Both the position numbers and the translations under genes were made by a program. DNA of 32,753 nt from Cyanocohniella sp. LLY (GTDB lineage Bacteria > Cyanobacteriota > Cyanobacteriia > Cyanobacteriales > Nostocaceae), in contig JAKOMP010000077.1 in the NCBI GenBank assembly GCA_022241785.1, positions 1 through 32,753 on the forward strand, in the 5' to 3' direction. Within the stretch, counting starts at the first letter, position 1; each line of letters begins with the position of its first letter. Shown piece by piece: positions 16,401 to 24,801 of the stretch. The notes under the pieces were generated by a model that did not search any database, had not been told where the DNA came from, and was given only the letters and a program-made list of their open reading frames with translations.

Positions 16401-18677
16401 CAGTAAACGCTTATCTAATGCTATGGCAGTGCGTTTAAAAAATACTAAGATAGCCAAGACTTCTCTACCAGCTAAAATTGGCACGCCAAAACCAGCTTTT
16501 AATCCGGACTTTGCAGCTTGTGGCGATCGCAAAAAAGTCGGTTCCATGACATGAGAAACATCTTCTATCCATTCTGGTTGGCTAGCCTGCCACACACGTC
16601 CTGGTAGTCCTACACCGGGGGCAAATTGCACGTTTTGGCTTTGGCGATAGAATTCGCCTAAACTGTCTTCGTCTGCATACCAGACTAAGCTATGATTTAA
16701 CACCGTCCCCTCTGCATTGGGTATCCACGCTTCACTAAAATCCCAGCCGATAGTGTGACAAATTAAACGTAGAACTACTTTTAAAGCACTATCTACGTCA
16801 ACGGCGCGAGTAATGGCTTGAGATGTTAACAGTAGCAATCGACTTTCATTTTCTGCTTGCTTGCGCTCTGTAATATCCTTAGCTGTTCCTAATAAGTATT
16901 CTTGCCCATCAATCTCGATCATTTCTGCACTGAATAATGCCGTCTTAATTTCTCCATTAGCAGTACAGAAGTCTATTTCATGGTTACGAATAGCTTTTGT
17001 CTGTTGCAGAACTTGGTTAATAAAAGCACATTCTTCCGGATTTACCCAAATATTTAGTTCTCTGTGGCTATAACCAATAACTTGAGAACGAGAATAACCA
17101 AAAAGCTGAGAAAAACTATCGTTAATTTCGATATAGCGTGTTTCTGGGAAAGTTAAGAGAAAAATGGGATCAGGAGATGATCTAAAAGCTGATGCTAACT
17201 TTTTTTCTGAAGCCCGTCGGGCTGCTTCTGCGCGTTGGCGTTCCCGTGCTTCTAATGCCAAAGAAATTAAATTACCTAGGGAACGAGCAAAATTCCCGTC
17301 TTCCAAAGTCCATTCATGAATAACTCCCACCGCCTCTAAACATAAAACTCCTACGGTTTTTCCAGCCAATCGGATAGGTGTATCCAACATGGAAGTAATA
17401 TTGAATTGTGCCAAATAAGACTGAGAAAATTCTTTGGTTCGTGGATCAGTATGGGCATCATCTGCGGCAATCAATTCTTCTTGTTGTAAAGCTTGAAAAT
17501 AAGCGGGATAGTCTTTCTTTAACAAGCAAAATTTTTCGCTAGCGTGATGTTGATTGCGACTTTTTTCAAATAAATTCAGGCATTGAATCTGAGTAGCTGT
17601 TTCGTCATACAGCCAAATACTCGCTCGTTCCACACCTATATTATTGGCACCTGCTGCTGTGATTTGCCGAAAAACCGCTTGCAAGTCGCCTTGATACAGG
17701 ACTTGATTTTTTGCTAGTTGTGTTAGCACTAGACTATAGTTGCACAGCTTAATCGTATTGGTTTGCAGAGATTGTGCTTCTGAGTTTGGCAGTTTTGCTT
17801 GTGCTAAAGCCATTCCTATGGGGGCGGCGATAGATTCTATGAGTTCAATTTCTTCTTGCATCCACTGCCGTTTGGTGTTGCATTGATGCAAATAAATCAG
17901 CCCATTGGGTTGTCCTTGATAAGAAGTGCGGACTGCTAATATGGACTTGATACCCAATTGCTCATATGTATCCCGGTAATTTTCTAAGCGTGGTTCCACA
18001 GCAATATCATTGCAGGCGATCGCTTGGTCTTGCGATAATATTTGCTCAATGTACAGATTGCCCTGAATAGGCAAATCAAAATGGCTGATAGGGATTAAAT
18101 CGGGGTCTAAATATGCTCCCAAAGTGTAGATTTTAGGATTTGGTAAGTTTTTTCTATATATATGAATAAAAGCACGACTAACACCCAGTGCTTCGCCTAT
18201 TTGCATGGTAACCGTCTCTACAATTGATTGCATATTTTGGGGTGCATTAATTGTTTTACAAATTTTTTTAAGTAGGTTATTTATATTATTTTTTTTTGAT
18301 ATTTCTTGACCATTGATTGGAGTTTGTACCCGTACCAAAATCTCTTCATAACACAATGGTTTAGCAATATAATCAACAATACCTAATTGAAATAATTTAA
18401 ATCTTTCCGAAAATTTATCCGCACCAAGAAGCACAATAATAGGGATTAATTTAGTTCTGCTGTCAGATTTTAAATATTGACAGGTTCTATAAAAATTATT
18501 ATTACAACTCTCAATATCAAGTAATAATAAATCTGGAGATAGCTCCAACACATTACTAATTATCTGTTCTTCAGAAAATATTCTTTTAACTTGATACCCT
18601 TGACCCACAAGGATACTAGATAGAAAAATAAATTCTTTTAAATTATTATCAATTAATAAAATTTTTTGAGTAATCAT
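13470..18677 (-). CDS. Multi-sensor hybrid histidine kinase (REC-GAF-GAF-PAS-GAF-PAS-PAS-GAF-HK-REC)
   Basis: 1735 residues, soluble. Order: an N-terminal receiver with phospho-acceptor Asp54; GAF at about 150-300 and 335-480; PAS at about 490-610 (ends AKDITERKQAE); GAF at about 625-780; PAS at about 790-910; PAS/PAC at about 920-1035 (ends GTITDITDRKLAE); a fourth GAF at about 1050-1225 that resembles cyanobacteriochromes, with candidate Cys1164 in EPCYLNLLEHF; HisKA with His1261 in NMSHELRTPL; HATPase with LLNLLGNAIKF and GTGLGLAISRKY; and a receiver with Asp1563 in FMDMRMSVMDGY. A C-terminal tail of about 90 residues is helical and shows no HPt histidine motif. ATG at 18677 starts the receiver directly. 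There is no adjacent response regulator or HPt gene. It converges on, and overlaps by 23 bp, the CocE-like gene. Confidence 0.9.
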   Translation of the reverse strand: MITQKILLIDNNLKEFIFLSSILVGQGYQVKRIFSEEQIISNVLELSPDLLLLDIESCNNNFYRTCQYLKSDSRTKLIPIIVLLGADKFSERFKLFQLGIVDYIAKPLCYEEILVRVQTPINGQEISKKNNINNLLKKICKTINAPQNMQSIVETVTMQIGEALGVSRAFIHIYRKNLPNPKIYTLGAYLDPDLIPISHFDLPIQGNLYIEQILSQDQAIACNDIAVEPRLENYRDTYEQLGIKSILAVRTSYQGQPNGLIYLHQCNTKRQWMQEEIELIESIAAPIGMALAQAKLPNSEAQSLQTNTIKLCNYSLVLTQLAKNQVLYQGDLQAVFRQITAAGANNIGVERASIWLYDETATQIQCLNLFEKSRNQHHASEKFCLLKKDYPAYFQALQQEELIAADDAHTDPRTKEFSQSYLAQFNITSMLDTPIRLAGKTVGVLCLEAVGVIHEWTLEDGNFARSLGNLISLALEARERQRAEAARRASEKKLASAFRSSPDPIFLLTFPETRYIEINDSFSQLFGYSRSQVIGYSHRELNIWVNPEECAFINQVLQQTKAIRNHEIDFCTANGEIKTALFSAEMIEIDGQEYLLGTAKDITERKQAENESRLLLLTSQAITRAVDVDSALKVVLRLICHTIGWDFSEAWIPNAEGTVLNHSLVWYADEDSLGEFYRQSQNVQFAPGVGLPGRVWQASQPEWIEDVSHVMEPTFLRSPQAAKSGLKAGFGVPILAGREVLAILVFFKRTAIALDKRLLLLVGAVAAQLGGLIQRKTLERELALREAHLNAFFSSAPVYMNIVDKQLRFVQINQLLADINGKPPYDHIGKTIHEILPEVAPLVKPLYEQVLLTGQPILNREISTALPQQPDIVRHFLMSIFPIVDEDDCPSSMGTVMVEISNLKQAEIALQEGRQRYQTLAEASPVGIYHADASGNCFYFNRRWCEITGVSYPDALGQGWGKALHPDDVQRVYSTWNQARATKSLYKCEHRFLRPDGEVVWVICQAVPELNVNQEIIGYVGTITDITDRKLAEEALRESAEREKAIAQVIQRMRQTLDLETIFTATTQELRQVLNCDRVVVYRFHPDWSGEFVSESVSNGWISLLEAQKNYPHLTNFALENDSCIPKILGIQSTDFKINKSSIYSPDVSFCCVPDIYKTGFEPCYLNLLEHFQAQAYIIVPIFCGNQLWGLLASYQNSGPRQWKAEEINVVVQIGNQLGVALQQAQLLAQTQSQSQALQDAVTAADAANRAKSEFLANMSHELRTPLNAILGFTQVMNHDTSLSREQHQNLAIINRAGEHLLNLINDILEMSKIEAGRTTLNDGCFDLIHLLKNLEEMLRFRAVSKGLELIFEYAADIPQYVQTDESKLRQVLLNLLGNAIKFTSSGSVILRVWGDGKTQSSAVSLPDSSRQFLHFEVIDSGAGISPEELDMLFAAFGQTETGRKSQQGTGLGLAISRKYVQLMGGDISVNSILERGSTFTFNIQIGLALSEEIPPQTIHHQVVGLATEQPEYRILVVDDVMESRLVIVKLLTAIGFVVREAKNGEEAIAQWIEWQPHLIFMDMRMSVMDGYAATKVIKNRNIGHDPENFSSIETIIIALTAHAFAEQKEAIMTAGCDDLLNKPFREEQLLEKISQYLGVKYIYQTDSDLLLGGSLQTPENTVTNDDLLPLISQMTPEWVAGIYNAAAQCSDDLIVQLTEQIPEENSLLNQYLTDLAHNFQFEKIMEIINLVEMN

Positions 18678-18797
18678 TATTATCTCAAATTTTGAGTTTA
18701 TTTTTTGTGATTTTAATTAAATTTGGGGAAACATAAGCTAACTTATTGGACTAGTTATTATGTTATTGGTTTTTAATAAAATAGTTGAATATTTATA

Positions 18798-18887
18798 GGA
18801 CTTACGCACTCGCCATGAAAATCAAGGCTCTGAGATTGCTTCCCTACGGTCGCAATGACGGAAATACGTGGTTGGTTACATAAGTCC
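18798..18887. mobile_element. MITE-like element B
   Basis: A 90-bp element bounded by GGACTTA and TAAGTCC, with left end GGACTTACGCACTCGC. No coding capacity. The first 45 or so bp recur in reverse orientation at 20080-20122, and a middle piece recurs at 20187-20214. Target duplication is not clear. Confidence 0.55.
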
Positions 18888-19396
18888 TGTATTTAATATA
18901 AATAATATTTTAAAATAAGAGCATATATAAAACCTGCCTACAACATTTACTTACAAAAAAAAGCATGTCATTATTTTTTGCTCATTTTCACATAAATATA
19001 GCGTACATTTTAATATTTATCTATATTTTGATATTTTCCTGATTTGAAGAAAATTGATTTACAAAATTATCGTCATCAGACACCAAAACATCGCCTTTTT
19101 TCTAGTTCATATGACCAGTAGGGCAATCTTCACAAGTTCCTTATATTTTGGCTTTAAAATTTTGGTAAATCCAGTGGATGCCCTGACAATAGCACAGTTG
19201 TTAATGTCATCTTAACCACATCCTATGTGACATTAGCAGACATTGTGGCTGTTGAACTCGATGCTATTTCGTCAAATCAATTGCAGCCAGTCAAACAGAG
19301 TGTAGCGACAATTGAATGACTGGATATTTTCGTGGGCGTTGAGCAATTCCCACAGGAATATTTAGTTTAACTTGCTATCTAAACATAAGGATTCAG
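18888..19396. other. AT-rich spacer with one coding-looking fragment
   Basis: No intact gene. The plus-strand frame 19161-19319 reads like protein (STVVNVILTTSYVTLADIVA, then SNQLQPVKQSVATIE and a stop) but has no start and matches nothing I can name. It may be another remnant. No RNA gene was recognised. Confidence 0.35.
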
Positions 19397-20020
19397 ATGG
19401 AAAATAAGCCTACAGAACCATCACCAGCACTCATAGAAATTCCTTCTGGCTATCTGAACATCATGGGTTACGTTGATGAGTCAGAAGTTAATGGCCCTGG
19501 TTGTCGTGCTGTCATTTGGGTACAAGGTTGTCCGCGTGAATGTCCTGGTTGTTTTAATCCTGACTCTTGGTCATTTGAGGCTAACCAACTGATTTCGGTG
19601 GAAACTCTGGCCGCAAAAATTCTCAGCAAACCTGGTAATCAAGGCGTGACATTTTCTGGTGGAGAACCTTTTTGGCAAGCCACTGCACTAGCCTCTCTAG
19701 CGAGTAAGCTCAAAGCAGCTGGGTTAAATGTTATGTCTTTCACTGGGTTTACCCTGAAGCAACTACAGTCAAAATCTGCGCCACTAGATTCCCAAGCCTT
19801 ATTAGCACAACTAGATATTTTGATTGATGGGCCTTATATTGAGTCTCTGGCGATTAATTCTCCCAATTCACCCGTATCTTCTAGCAATCAACAGGTGAAT
19901 GTCTTTAACCCCGACTTAGCTGACCAAATCACTTGGGCTAGTGACCAGATAGAAGTCCACATCTTCAAGGATGGTAGCCGGCTTGTCACCGGCTATCAAG
20001 GTGGGTTGACTTTGAGTTGA
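19397..20020 (+). CDS. Radical SAM 4Fe-4S activase-like protein (NrdG/PflA type)
   Basis: 207 residues. The cluster motif is Cys45-x3-Cys49-x2-Cys52 in VQGCPRECPGCFNPDSW, the radical SAM spacing. GGEP at residues 88-91 (TFSGGEPFWQ) is the SAM-binding motif, and LDILIDGPYIE is typical of NrdG-type activases. Members install a glycyl radical on a partner enzyme under low oxygen, but no glycyl-radical enzyme such as NrdD is present here. The partner is therefore elsewhere or different. ATG at 19397 has AAGGA about 6 nt upstream. The gene stands alone: 719 bp of spacer upstream, and repeats downstream before a convergent operon. Confidence 0.8.
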   Translation: MENKPTEPSPALIEIPSGYLNIMGYVDESEVNGPGCRAVIWVQGCPRECPGCFNPDSWSFEANQLISVETLAAKILSKPGNQGVTFSGGEPFWQATALASLASKLKAAGLNVMSFTGFTLKQLQSKSAPLDSQALLAQLDILIDGPYIESLAINSPNSPVSSSNQQVNVFNPDLADQITWASDQIEVHIFKDGSRLVTGYQGGLTLS

Positions 20021-20079
20021 TATAGCAGAGGTGGGGAGATATGAAAAAGCAGGGGAGCAGGGGGGAGAGACGGGGAAGG

Positions 20080-20122
20080 AGCAATCTCAAAGCCTTGATT
20101 TTCGTAGCGAGTGCGTAAGTCC
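20080..20122 (-). mobile_element. Truncated MITE-like element B copy
   Basis: The reverse complement begins GGACTTACGCACTCGC and matches the left 45 bp of the element at 18798 with a few mismatches, including the AAAATCAAGGCT core. It then breaks off next to a G-rich tract (20051-20079). A separate piece at 20187-20214 (GTCATTGCGAC and GAAGCAATCTCA) matches the middle of the same element. Confidence 0.55.
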
Positions 20123-20255
20123 TAATTGTATTTTTCCCACTTAAAAAATTGCTTAAACCTCGCCCATCGTCAAAAGTAGAGTTGTTGTCATTGCGACTTC
20201 AGGAAGCAATCTCACAATTTTGACTGCAAACTACAGTTCTCAAAGTAGACAAGAT

Positions 20256-21956
20256 TTATCTTCGCTTCCACCAAATAATAGCCGCAGTTATTAATCCTAT
20301 GAGAGGCAATATCAACAAAGATGACAATGTTAAAAGATTAGCTTGGGCAATTGTCAAGTTAATGCGGCGGTTATTTGGTTCTTTCGGGCGAATTGAAAGG
20401 GGTTGTTGGTCTTGTTGACTTAGCCATGTAATGGAATTGAGGAAAACATCTCCATTTAGTTGTTGTTGAAATAGTCCATCAGTGGCGAAATCTGAATCTC
20501 CTATAATCACCAAGCGTGACTCGATAACGGGTTGTTCAGATTTTTCTTCAGTTGGGGGAGTTGGGGTAGCTTCGGCTCCAGATGTTTCCTCATTTAGAGG
20601 AGTCGGGGTAGCTTCGGCTTCAGTCGTAGGTTGCGGTGAAGCTTGGGGGGTTGGGGTAGCTTCGGCTTCAGTTGTGGGTGATGGTTGCGGTATTATTCTT
20701 GTCAAAGCCACACCCAAAGTTAGAGGCCCTGGTAAGTCCCTTTCCGGATTGAACTCTAAATTGTCGCTTTCTAAGTCGCTTTCAGCCCAACTATCGGGAT
20801 AAGGTTTGGTTTGCAGTAGGGGAGTAGCCTGAATACCCGATACAGGGGTAATTTCTATAGGTCTCGCCAACCGATAAAAAGAAATACCATTACCAAAGTC
20901 TTGAGTAATTGGGTGTTGTCCATACTCTGTGACTATGGGAACAGCAGGGCCTAGTCCCACCCCTGAACCAGAGACATCAACAGCTAACCGATTATCTAAA
21001 CGTACGCCCCACTCTTGTAGCAAGTTGTCGAGATTGGGATTGGTATTGGGGTCAATCATTAAAAGTGCGTTACCCCCACCATTGAGATAAGCTTGCAAAG
21101 CTTTGACCTCACTGTCAAATAATTCTTGTTTGGGGCCAGCTACAACTACTACAGCAGCATCTTCAGGAATTTGTGCTTTTTCTACTAGATTCAGGGGTGA
21201 GGCTGGGTAATTTTTATCACCTAATCTTTGAACTGCTTGAGAAAGTCCCCCTTGCTCAGATGTAATCGCTTGTTCGCCGTGACCTTGGAGAAAGTACACT
21301 GGAACTGTGGTTCCATTAGTCAATTGTTGCAGACGATTGGTTAGCCTGATTTCTGATAGACGTTCGTTGACACTGACGGTTTGCACTAATTGGCGGTTAT
21401 CTCCAGATTCTAGGTGAACTTCCCCATAATCTTTAACACCAAACTTGTTTGCTAGTCCTGGTCTAGCTTGCGGGTCAACGTACTCAAATTGAAAATTTGC
21501 ACTTTGTCGCCGATAATTTTCTAGCAATTCCCTGTCTTGGGCATTCCTATTCACGTCAAACACCCACACCTTTACTGGTTGTGGTAACGTACGCACTAAT
21601 TCTTGAGATTGGGGGGCTAAGGTAAATAACTGGGCTTCAGTTAAGTCTTTTCGCAGATTATAGCGAGTACTTAAAAAGTTAATTAAGCCCAAAATTACCA
21701 ACACAGCTACAATCGCCACCAAGGCATTCGTTCCCACTTGAGTAGAACGACGATTCCACCATTTATTTTGCTGACTTTGCCAAACAAACCATATGCCAAT
21801 GACGACTGTTCCGGCAATTAAAAATGCTAAGGGAATTAGTCCCCAGCTTCCCGAAATTAGCCCAGAGGTTAAACCTACAGCAAGTAGGAATGGGCCCAGC
21901 CAAAATAAATATTTTACCAGTTGGTTTTTTTTAACAATCTTCATTTTATTAATCAT
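20256..21956 (-). CDS. GldG-like auxiliary protein of an ABC transporter
   Basis: 566 residues. Membrane segments lie near residues 15-60 (two) and 76-97, followed by the family motif LRKDLTEAQLFTLAPQS. A large extracytoplasmic domain (PF09822 type) then includes VKVWVFDVNRN, VYFLQGHGEQAIT, VVVAGPKQELF and ALLMIDPNTNPN. Near the C-terminus is a Pro/Thr/Glu linker with repeats of EATPTP, then VIIGDSDFATDG and a final membrane helix. GldG-type proteins work with an ABC-2 permease and ATPase; in Bacteroidetes they belong to the gliding machinery, and in cyanobacteria their cargo is not established. ATG at 21956 or 21944 is possible. It is the last gene of a three-gene minus-strand operon, 76 bp after the permease. 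Confidence 0.85.
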   Translation of the reverse strand: MINKMKIVKKNQLVKYLFWLGPFLLAVGLTSGLISGSWGLIPLAFLIAGTVVIGIWFVWQSQQNKWWNRRSTQVGTNALVAIVAVLVILGLINFLSTRYNLRKDLTEAQLFTLAPQSQELVRTLPQPVKVWVFDVNRNAQDRELLENYRRQSANFQFEYVDPQARPGLANKFGVKDYGEVHLESGDNRQLVQTVSVNERLSEIRLTNRLQQLTNGTTVPVYFLQGHGEQAITSEQGGLSQAVQRLGDKNYPASPLNLVEKAQIPEDAAVVVVAGPKQELFDSEVKALQAYLNGGGNALLMIDPNTNPNLDNLLQEWGVRLDNRLAVDVSGSGVGLGPAVPIVTEYGQHPITQDFGNGISFYRLARPIEITPVSGIQATPLLQTKPYPDSWAESDLESDNLEFNPERDLPGPLTLGVALTRIIPQPSPTTEAEATPTPQASPQPTTEAEATPTPLNEETSGAEATPTPPTEEKSEQPVIESRLVIIGDSDFATDGLFQQQLNGDVFLNSITWLSQQDQQPLSIRPKEPNNRRINLTIAQANLLTLSSLLILPLIGLITAAIIWWKRR

Positions 21957-22000
21957 TAATCATTAGTCATAGGAAAATTCTTTACCCCCACTCCTCACTC

Positions 22001-22027
22001 ACTCCCCACTCCCCACTCCCCACTCCC
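22001..22027. repeat. 7-bp tandem repeat (ACTCCCC)n
   Basis: Three full units and one partial unit, within a C-rich tract at 21985-22028. It lies in the 76-bp gap between the permease stop and the GldG-like start, so it is transcribed within the operon as a purine-rich RNA. Confidence 0.85.
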
Positions 22028-22032
22028 ATCCT

Positions 22033-22845
22033 CTATTGACGCTGAAAGCGCAGGGCATCAATTGATTGGGCTGTGAGAAAGATACCCAGAAAAATGTAAC
22101 TAGCAAATAAAATCACAGCGCTGGTATCAAAAATTCCTTGAATTAGGGTATTGTAATGTTTTAATAATGACAAATGACCCAATATTTCACCTGCTGGGCC
22201 ACCTATACTTCTGGCAATCACATCAACAAATAATAGTAATAAAACCAGGGCAAAGGTGAGGACAGCAGATAATATGGTGCTATCTGTCAGCGAAGAAATA
22301 AACATTCCCAAGGATAATATTGCTGCTGCTAGTAAGATTAATCCCAAATGACCTACTAAGGGAATTGTTAGTGACATCGGTGGACTTGATGCACTAAGAG
22401 CGATCGCCTGAAATAAAAACAAGGGTACAATCAATGTGGTAAAAAATGTAAGTACCCCTAATAATTTACCCACGGCTACTGCCCAGTTAGTGACCGGAGA
22501 TGTGGCTAAAAGTTCCAAAGTCCCACGTTTGCGTTCTTCGGCATAAAGTCCCATTGAGAGAATTGGCAAAATAAATAACAATAGCCAACCCAGTCGATCC
22601 AAAAATGCCCGGACAAATTCGTAAGGCACATCTATTGGTGGTATGGGTATGCCTAGTTGTGGCCCTTGTGAATCTAATTGTGCCACGGCTGGTAAAATGC
22701 CATCTGGCCCCACTAAAATTGTCACCAAGAATAACCCGGCAATAAACCAAAATATACTAGCGATCGCATAAGCTAAGGGTGAGACAAAATAACTCTGTAA
22801 TTCTCGGCGATAAATGGCAATAATATTACTCAGTACTATACCCAT
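22033..22845 (-). CDS. ABC-2 type transporter permease (GldF-like)
   Basis: 270 residues with about six membrane helices. It starts with the conserved cytosolic helix IYRRELQSYFVSPLAYAIAS. A periplasmic loop of about 45 residues (DGILPAVAQLDSQGPQLGIP onward) follows the first helix, and LSMGLYAEERKRGTLELLATSP is the coupling-helix motif of ABC-2 permeases. It would form the membrane channel of the exporter encoded by this operon. The ATG directly follows the TAA of the ATPase gene with no gap, so translation is probably coupled. Confidence 0.9.
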   Translation of the reverse strand: MGIVLSNIIAIYRRELQSYFVSPLAYAIASIFWFIAGLFLVTILVGPDGILPAVAQLDSQGPQLGIPIPPIDVPYEFVRAFLDRLGWLLLFILPILSMGLYAEERKRGTLELLATSPVTNWAVAVGKLLGVLTFFTTLIVPLFLFQAIALSASSPPMSLTIPLVGHLGLILLAAAILSLGMFISSLTDSTILSAVLTFALVLLLLFVDVIARSIGGPAGEILGHLSLLKHYNTLIQGIFDTSAVILFASYIFLGIFLTAQSIDALRFQRQ

Positions 22846-23841
22846 TTATGCTGCTTCTCCTTCTTTCGTTTCTGTATCTGCAAGGGATTCTAAGTTTTTT
22901 TCGGCTGTAGTCAGTTGTAAAAATACATCTTCTAGGGTAGCGCTGACACGCCGCATTTCATGTAATCCAAATCCTGAACGTACTAAGGCTGTGGCAATAT
23001 CCCTTCCCGGTTCAATTCCAGGTTGCGATATCACCCGCAAGTAAGCACGGTTGTCTATGGGGAGGTGATTACTAGGAACAGATTCTACCAGACTTACACC
23101 AGCAACGTTTTGTAGGACTTGTTTTGCTAAACCAGTGTCACCCTCAAGTTCAATTTCATATCCTGACCCACCTGCCAACTGGGTCATCAAATTTTCTGGT
23201 GTATTAGTTGCTACAACTTTGCCCCGATTGATAATGGCGACGCGGCTACAAGTCATACTCACCTCTGGCAAAATGTGGGTAGACAAAATAATGGTGTGCG
23301 TACCGGCAAGGCTTTTAATTAAATTGCGTACCTCAATAATTTGCCGGGGGTCAAGTCCTACGGTGGGTTCATCTAGAATAATCGCTGGTGGGTCATGAAC
23401 GATCGCTTGAGCAATACCAACTCTTTGGCGATATCCTTTAGATAGTTTGCGGATAATGACTTTACTTTTATCTTCTAAGTTGCAACGTGCGATAGCTGCG
23501 GTGACTTTACTGGCGCGATCGCCTGCTGATATACCTTTAATTCGTGCTACAAAATGTAAAAACCCCTCCACCGTCATGTCTGGATATAACGGCGGTGTTT
23601 CTGGTAAATAGCCAATGCGTTGGCGGACTGCGAGGGAATCATCATTGACATCAAAGCCAGCAATTCTCGCTTTACCATTGGTCGCTGGTAAATACCCGGC
23701 TAAAATCCGCATGGTTGTAGTTTTACCGGCACCATTGGGCCCCAAAAACCCTAAAATTTCCCCTGGCTCGACGCTAAAGGTCACATCAGTAATCGCAGGG
23801 GTAGAACCGTAGGTTTTACTCAGATGTTCTACTTCAATCAT
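22846..23841 (-). CDS. ABC transporter ATP-binding protein (GldA-like)
   Basis: 331 residues. Walker A GPNGAGKTT (Lys40), a Q-loop near GYLPETPPLYPDMTV, signature LSKGYRQRVGIAQ (about 133-145), Walker B AIILDEPTVGLD (Glu158) and the H-loop His in ILSTHILPEV are all present. The signature has LSKG in place of LSGG, which is common in this subfamily. The C-terminal 100 residues form the accessory domain usual for ABC-2 exporters. It is the first gene of the operon, so the promoter should lie in 23842-23976, where a HIP1-like site but no clear -35/-10 pair is seen. ATG at 23841. Confidence 0.92.
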   Translation of the reverse strand: MIEVEHLSKTYGSTPAITDVTFSVEPGEILGFLGPNGAGKTTTMRILAGYLPATNGKARIAGFDVNDDSLAVRQRIGYLPETPPLYPDMTVEGFLHFVARIKGISAGDRASKVTAAIARCNLEDKSKVIIRKLSKGYRQRVGIAQAIVHDPPAIILDEPTVGLDPRQIIEVRNLIKSLAGTHTIILSTHILPEVSMTCSRVAIINRGKVVATNTPENLMTQLAGGSGYEIELEGDTGLAKQVLQNVAGVSLVESVPSNHLPIDNRAYLRVISQPGIEPGRDIATALVRSGFGLHEMRRVSATLEDVFLQLTTAEKNLESLADTETKEGEAA

Positions 23842-23976
23842 TTTTGATCAGGCGATCGTTCAGATATACAATACCCAATCATCTTAGATCACCAGAGCAA
23901 TTATCCCTATTGCTACTGAGGTAGTTAATGAGATTCCCTCTGAAACTGGAAAAGAAATCAATTTACCGCGAAATTA

Positions 23977-24669
23977 ATGCAAATTCTAGATTTTCTAGTT
24001 GCTGTTAACGGTATTGCTCAGTTATGGGGTGCTAATGAGCAATTTTTGGGAATACTATCCAGTAATCAGTATGATGTCAACTCGATTATTAATCCGTATG
24101 GAATATATGGAGGCCAATTTGGCTTATACAGCATCAGTAATCAACATGGTATGTATGGAGGTCAATCTGGCTTATACAGCCCTTACAACACTTGTTGTCT
24201 CAATCCTCCTGTCATTTTTTATCAAGCACAACCAATGCTCATAGTGACAAGAAATAGCTATTTTCACACTAACGGATTACCCGTAGTTGACCCAGATTTA
24301 GTAATACAAGTGTATGCCCAACTGACAGTTAAACCACTACAAGTAGAATCAGATGTGATGACACGTGCTAGCCAAGTCTCTGCACCAATAATCAGTAATG
24401 GACAAAGAACAGTACAAATCACTGGTGTTATTAATCAGCCAGATGGACTTTTACAAGTTCAAATTTTAGAGTCCTGGGTAGAAGGAGTGTATTCAAATAT
24501 GTTGCAATATGATATACAAAAACTTAGCTGTGAAAATTTAACAGGAACATTAGTAAGTTTTCATGGAACTGTAGGCATTGATGTAGTTGCCCAATATCCC
24601 AATCAGGAAATGGCATTTACAGAGGGGAATGTCTATGATCAACTAATTTGGCAAGTCTGTGGTAAGTAA
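23977..24669 (+). CDS. Unknown protein with YGGQ-type repeats (230 aa)
   Basis: The first 75 residues hold two copies of a 16-residue unit (YGGQFGLYSISNQHGM and YGGQSGLYS). At DNA level, two near-identical 27-bp blocks at 24106-24132 and 24154-24180 are spaced 48 bp apart. Before the repeats comes NQYDVNSIINPYG, and after them NTCCLNPPVIFYQAQP. The C-terminal half is strand-rich (QRTVQITGVINQPDG, LVSFHGTVGIDVVAQYP) and may be a small beta domain. There is no clear signal peptide or membrane helix. Gly/Tyr/Asn-rich repeats of this kind occur in cyanobacterial proteins of unknown function. It is transcribed divergently from the ABC operon, 135 bp away. I cannot assign a role. Confidence 0.6.
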   Translation: MQILDFLVAVNGIAQLWGANEQFLGILSSNQYDVNSIINPYGIYGGQFGLYSISNQHGMYGGQSGLYSPYNTCCLNPPVIFYQAQPMLIVTRNSYFHTNGLPVVDPDLVIQVYAQLTVKPLQVESDVMTRASQVSAPIISNGQRTVQITGVINQPDGLLQVQILESWVEGVYSNMLQYDIQKLSCENLTGTLVSFHGTVGIDVVAQYPNQEMAFTEGNVYDQLIWQVCGK

Positions 24670-24801
24670 ACAAAAGTCTTTGTTGTGAGTTTAGGTATGG
24701 GATTGATTTTTACAGTGTTAACCTATATATTGCTTCGCATTCTTCGCCGCTAAATGGGCGATCGCGTTTTGAGCAATCCTGAGAAATTGCCAATTTCTGA
24801 T

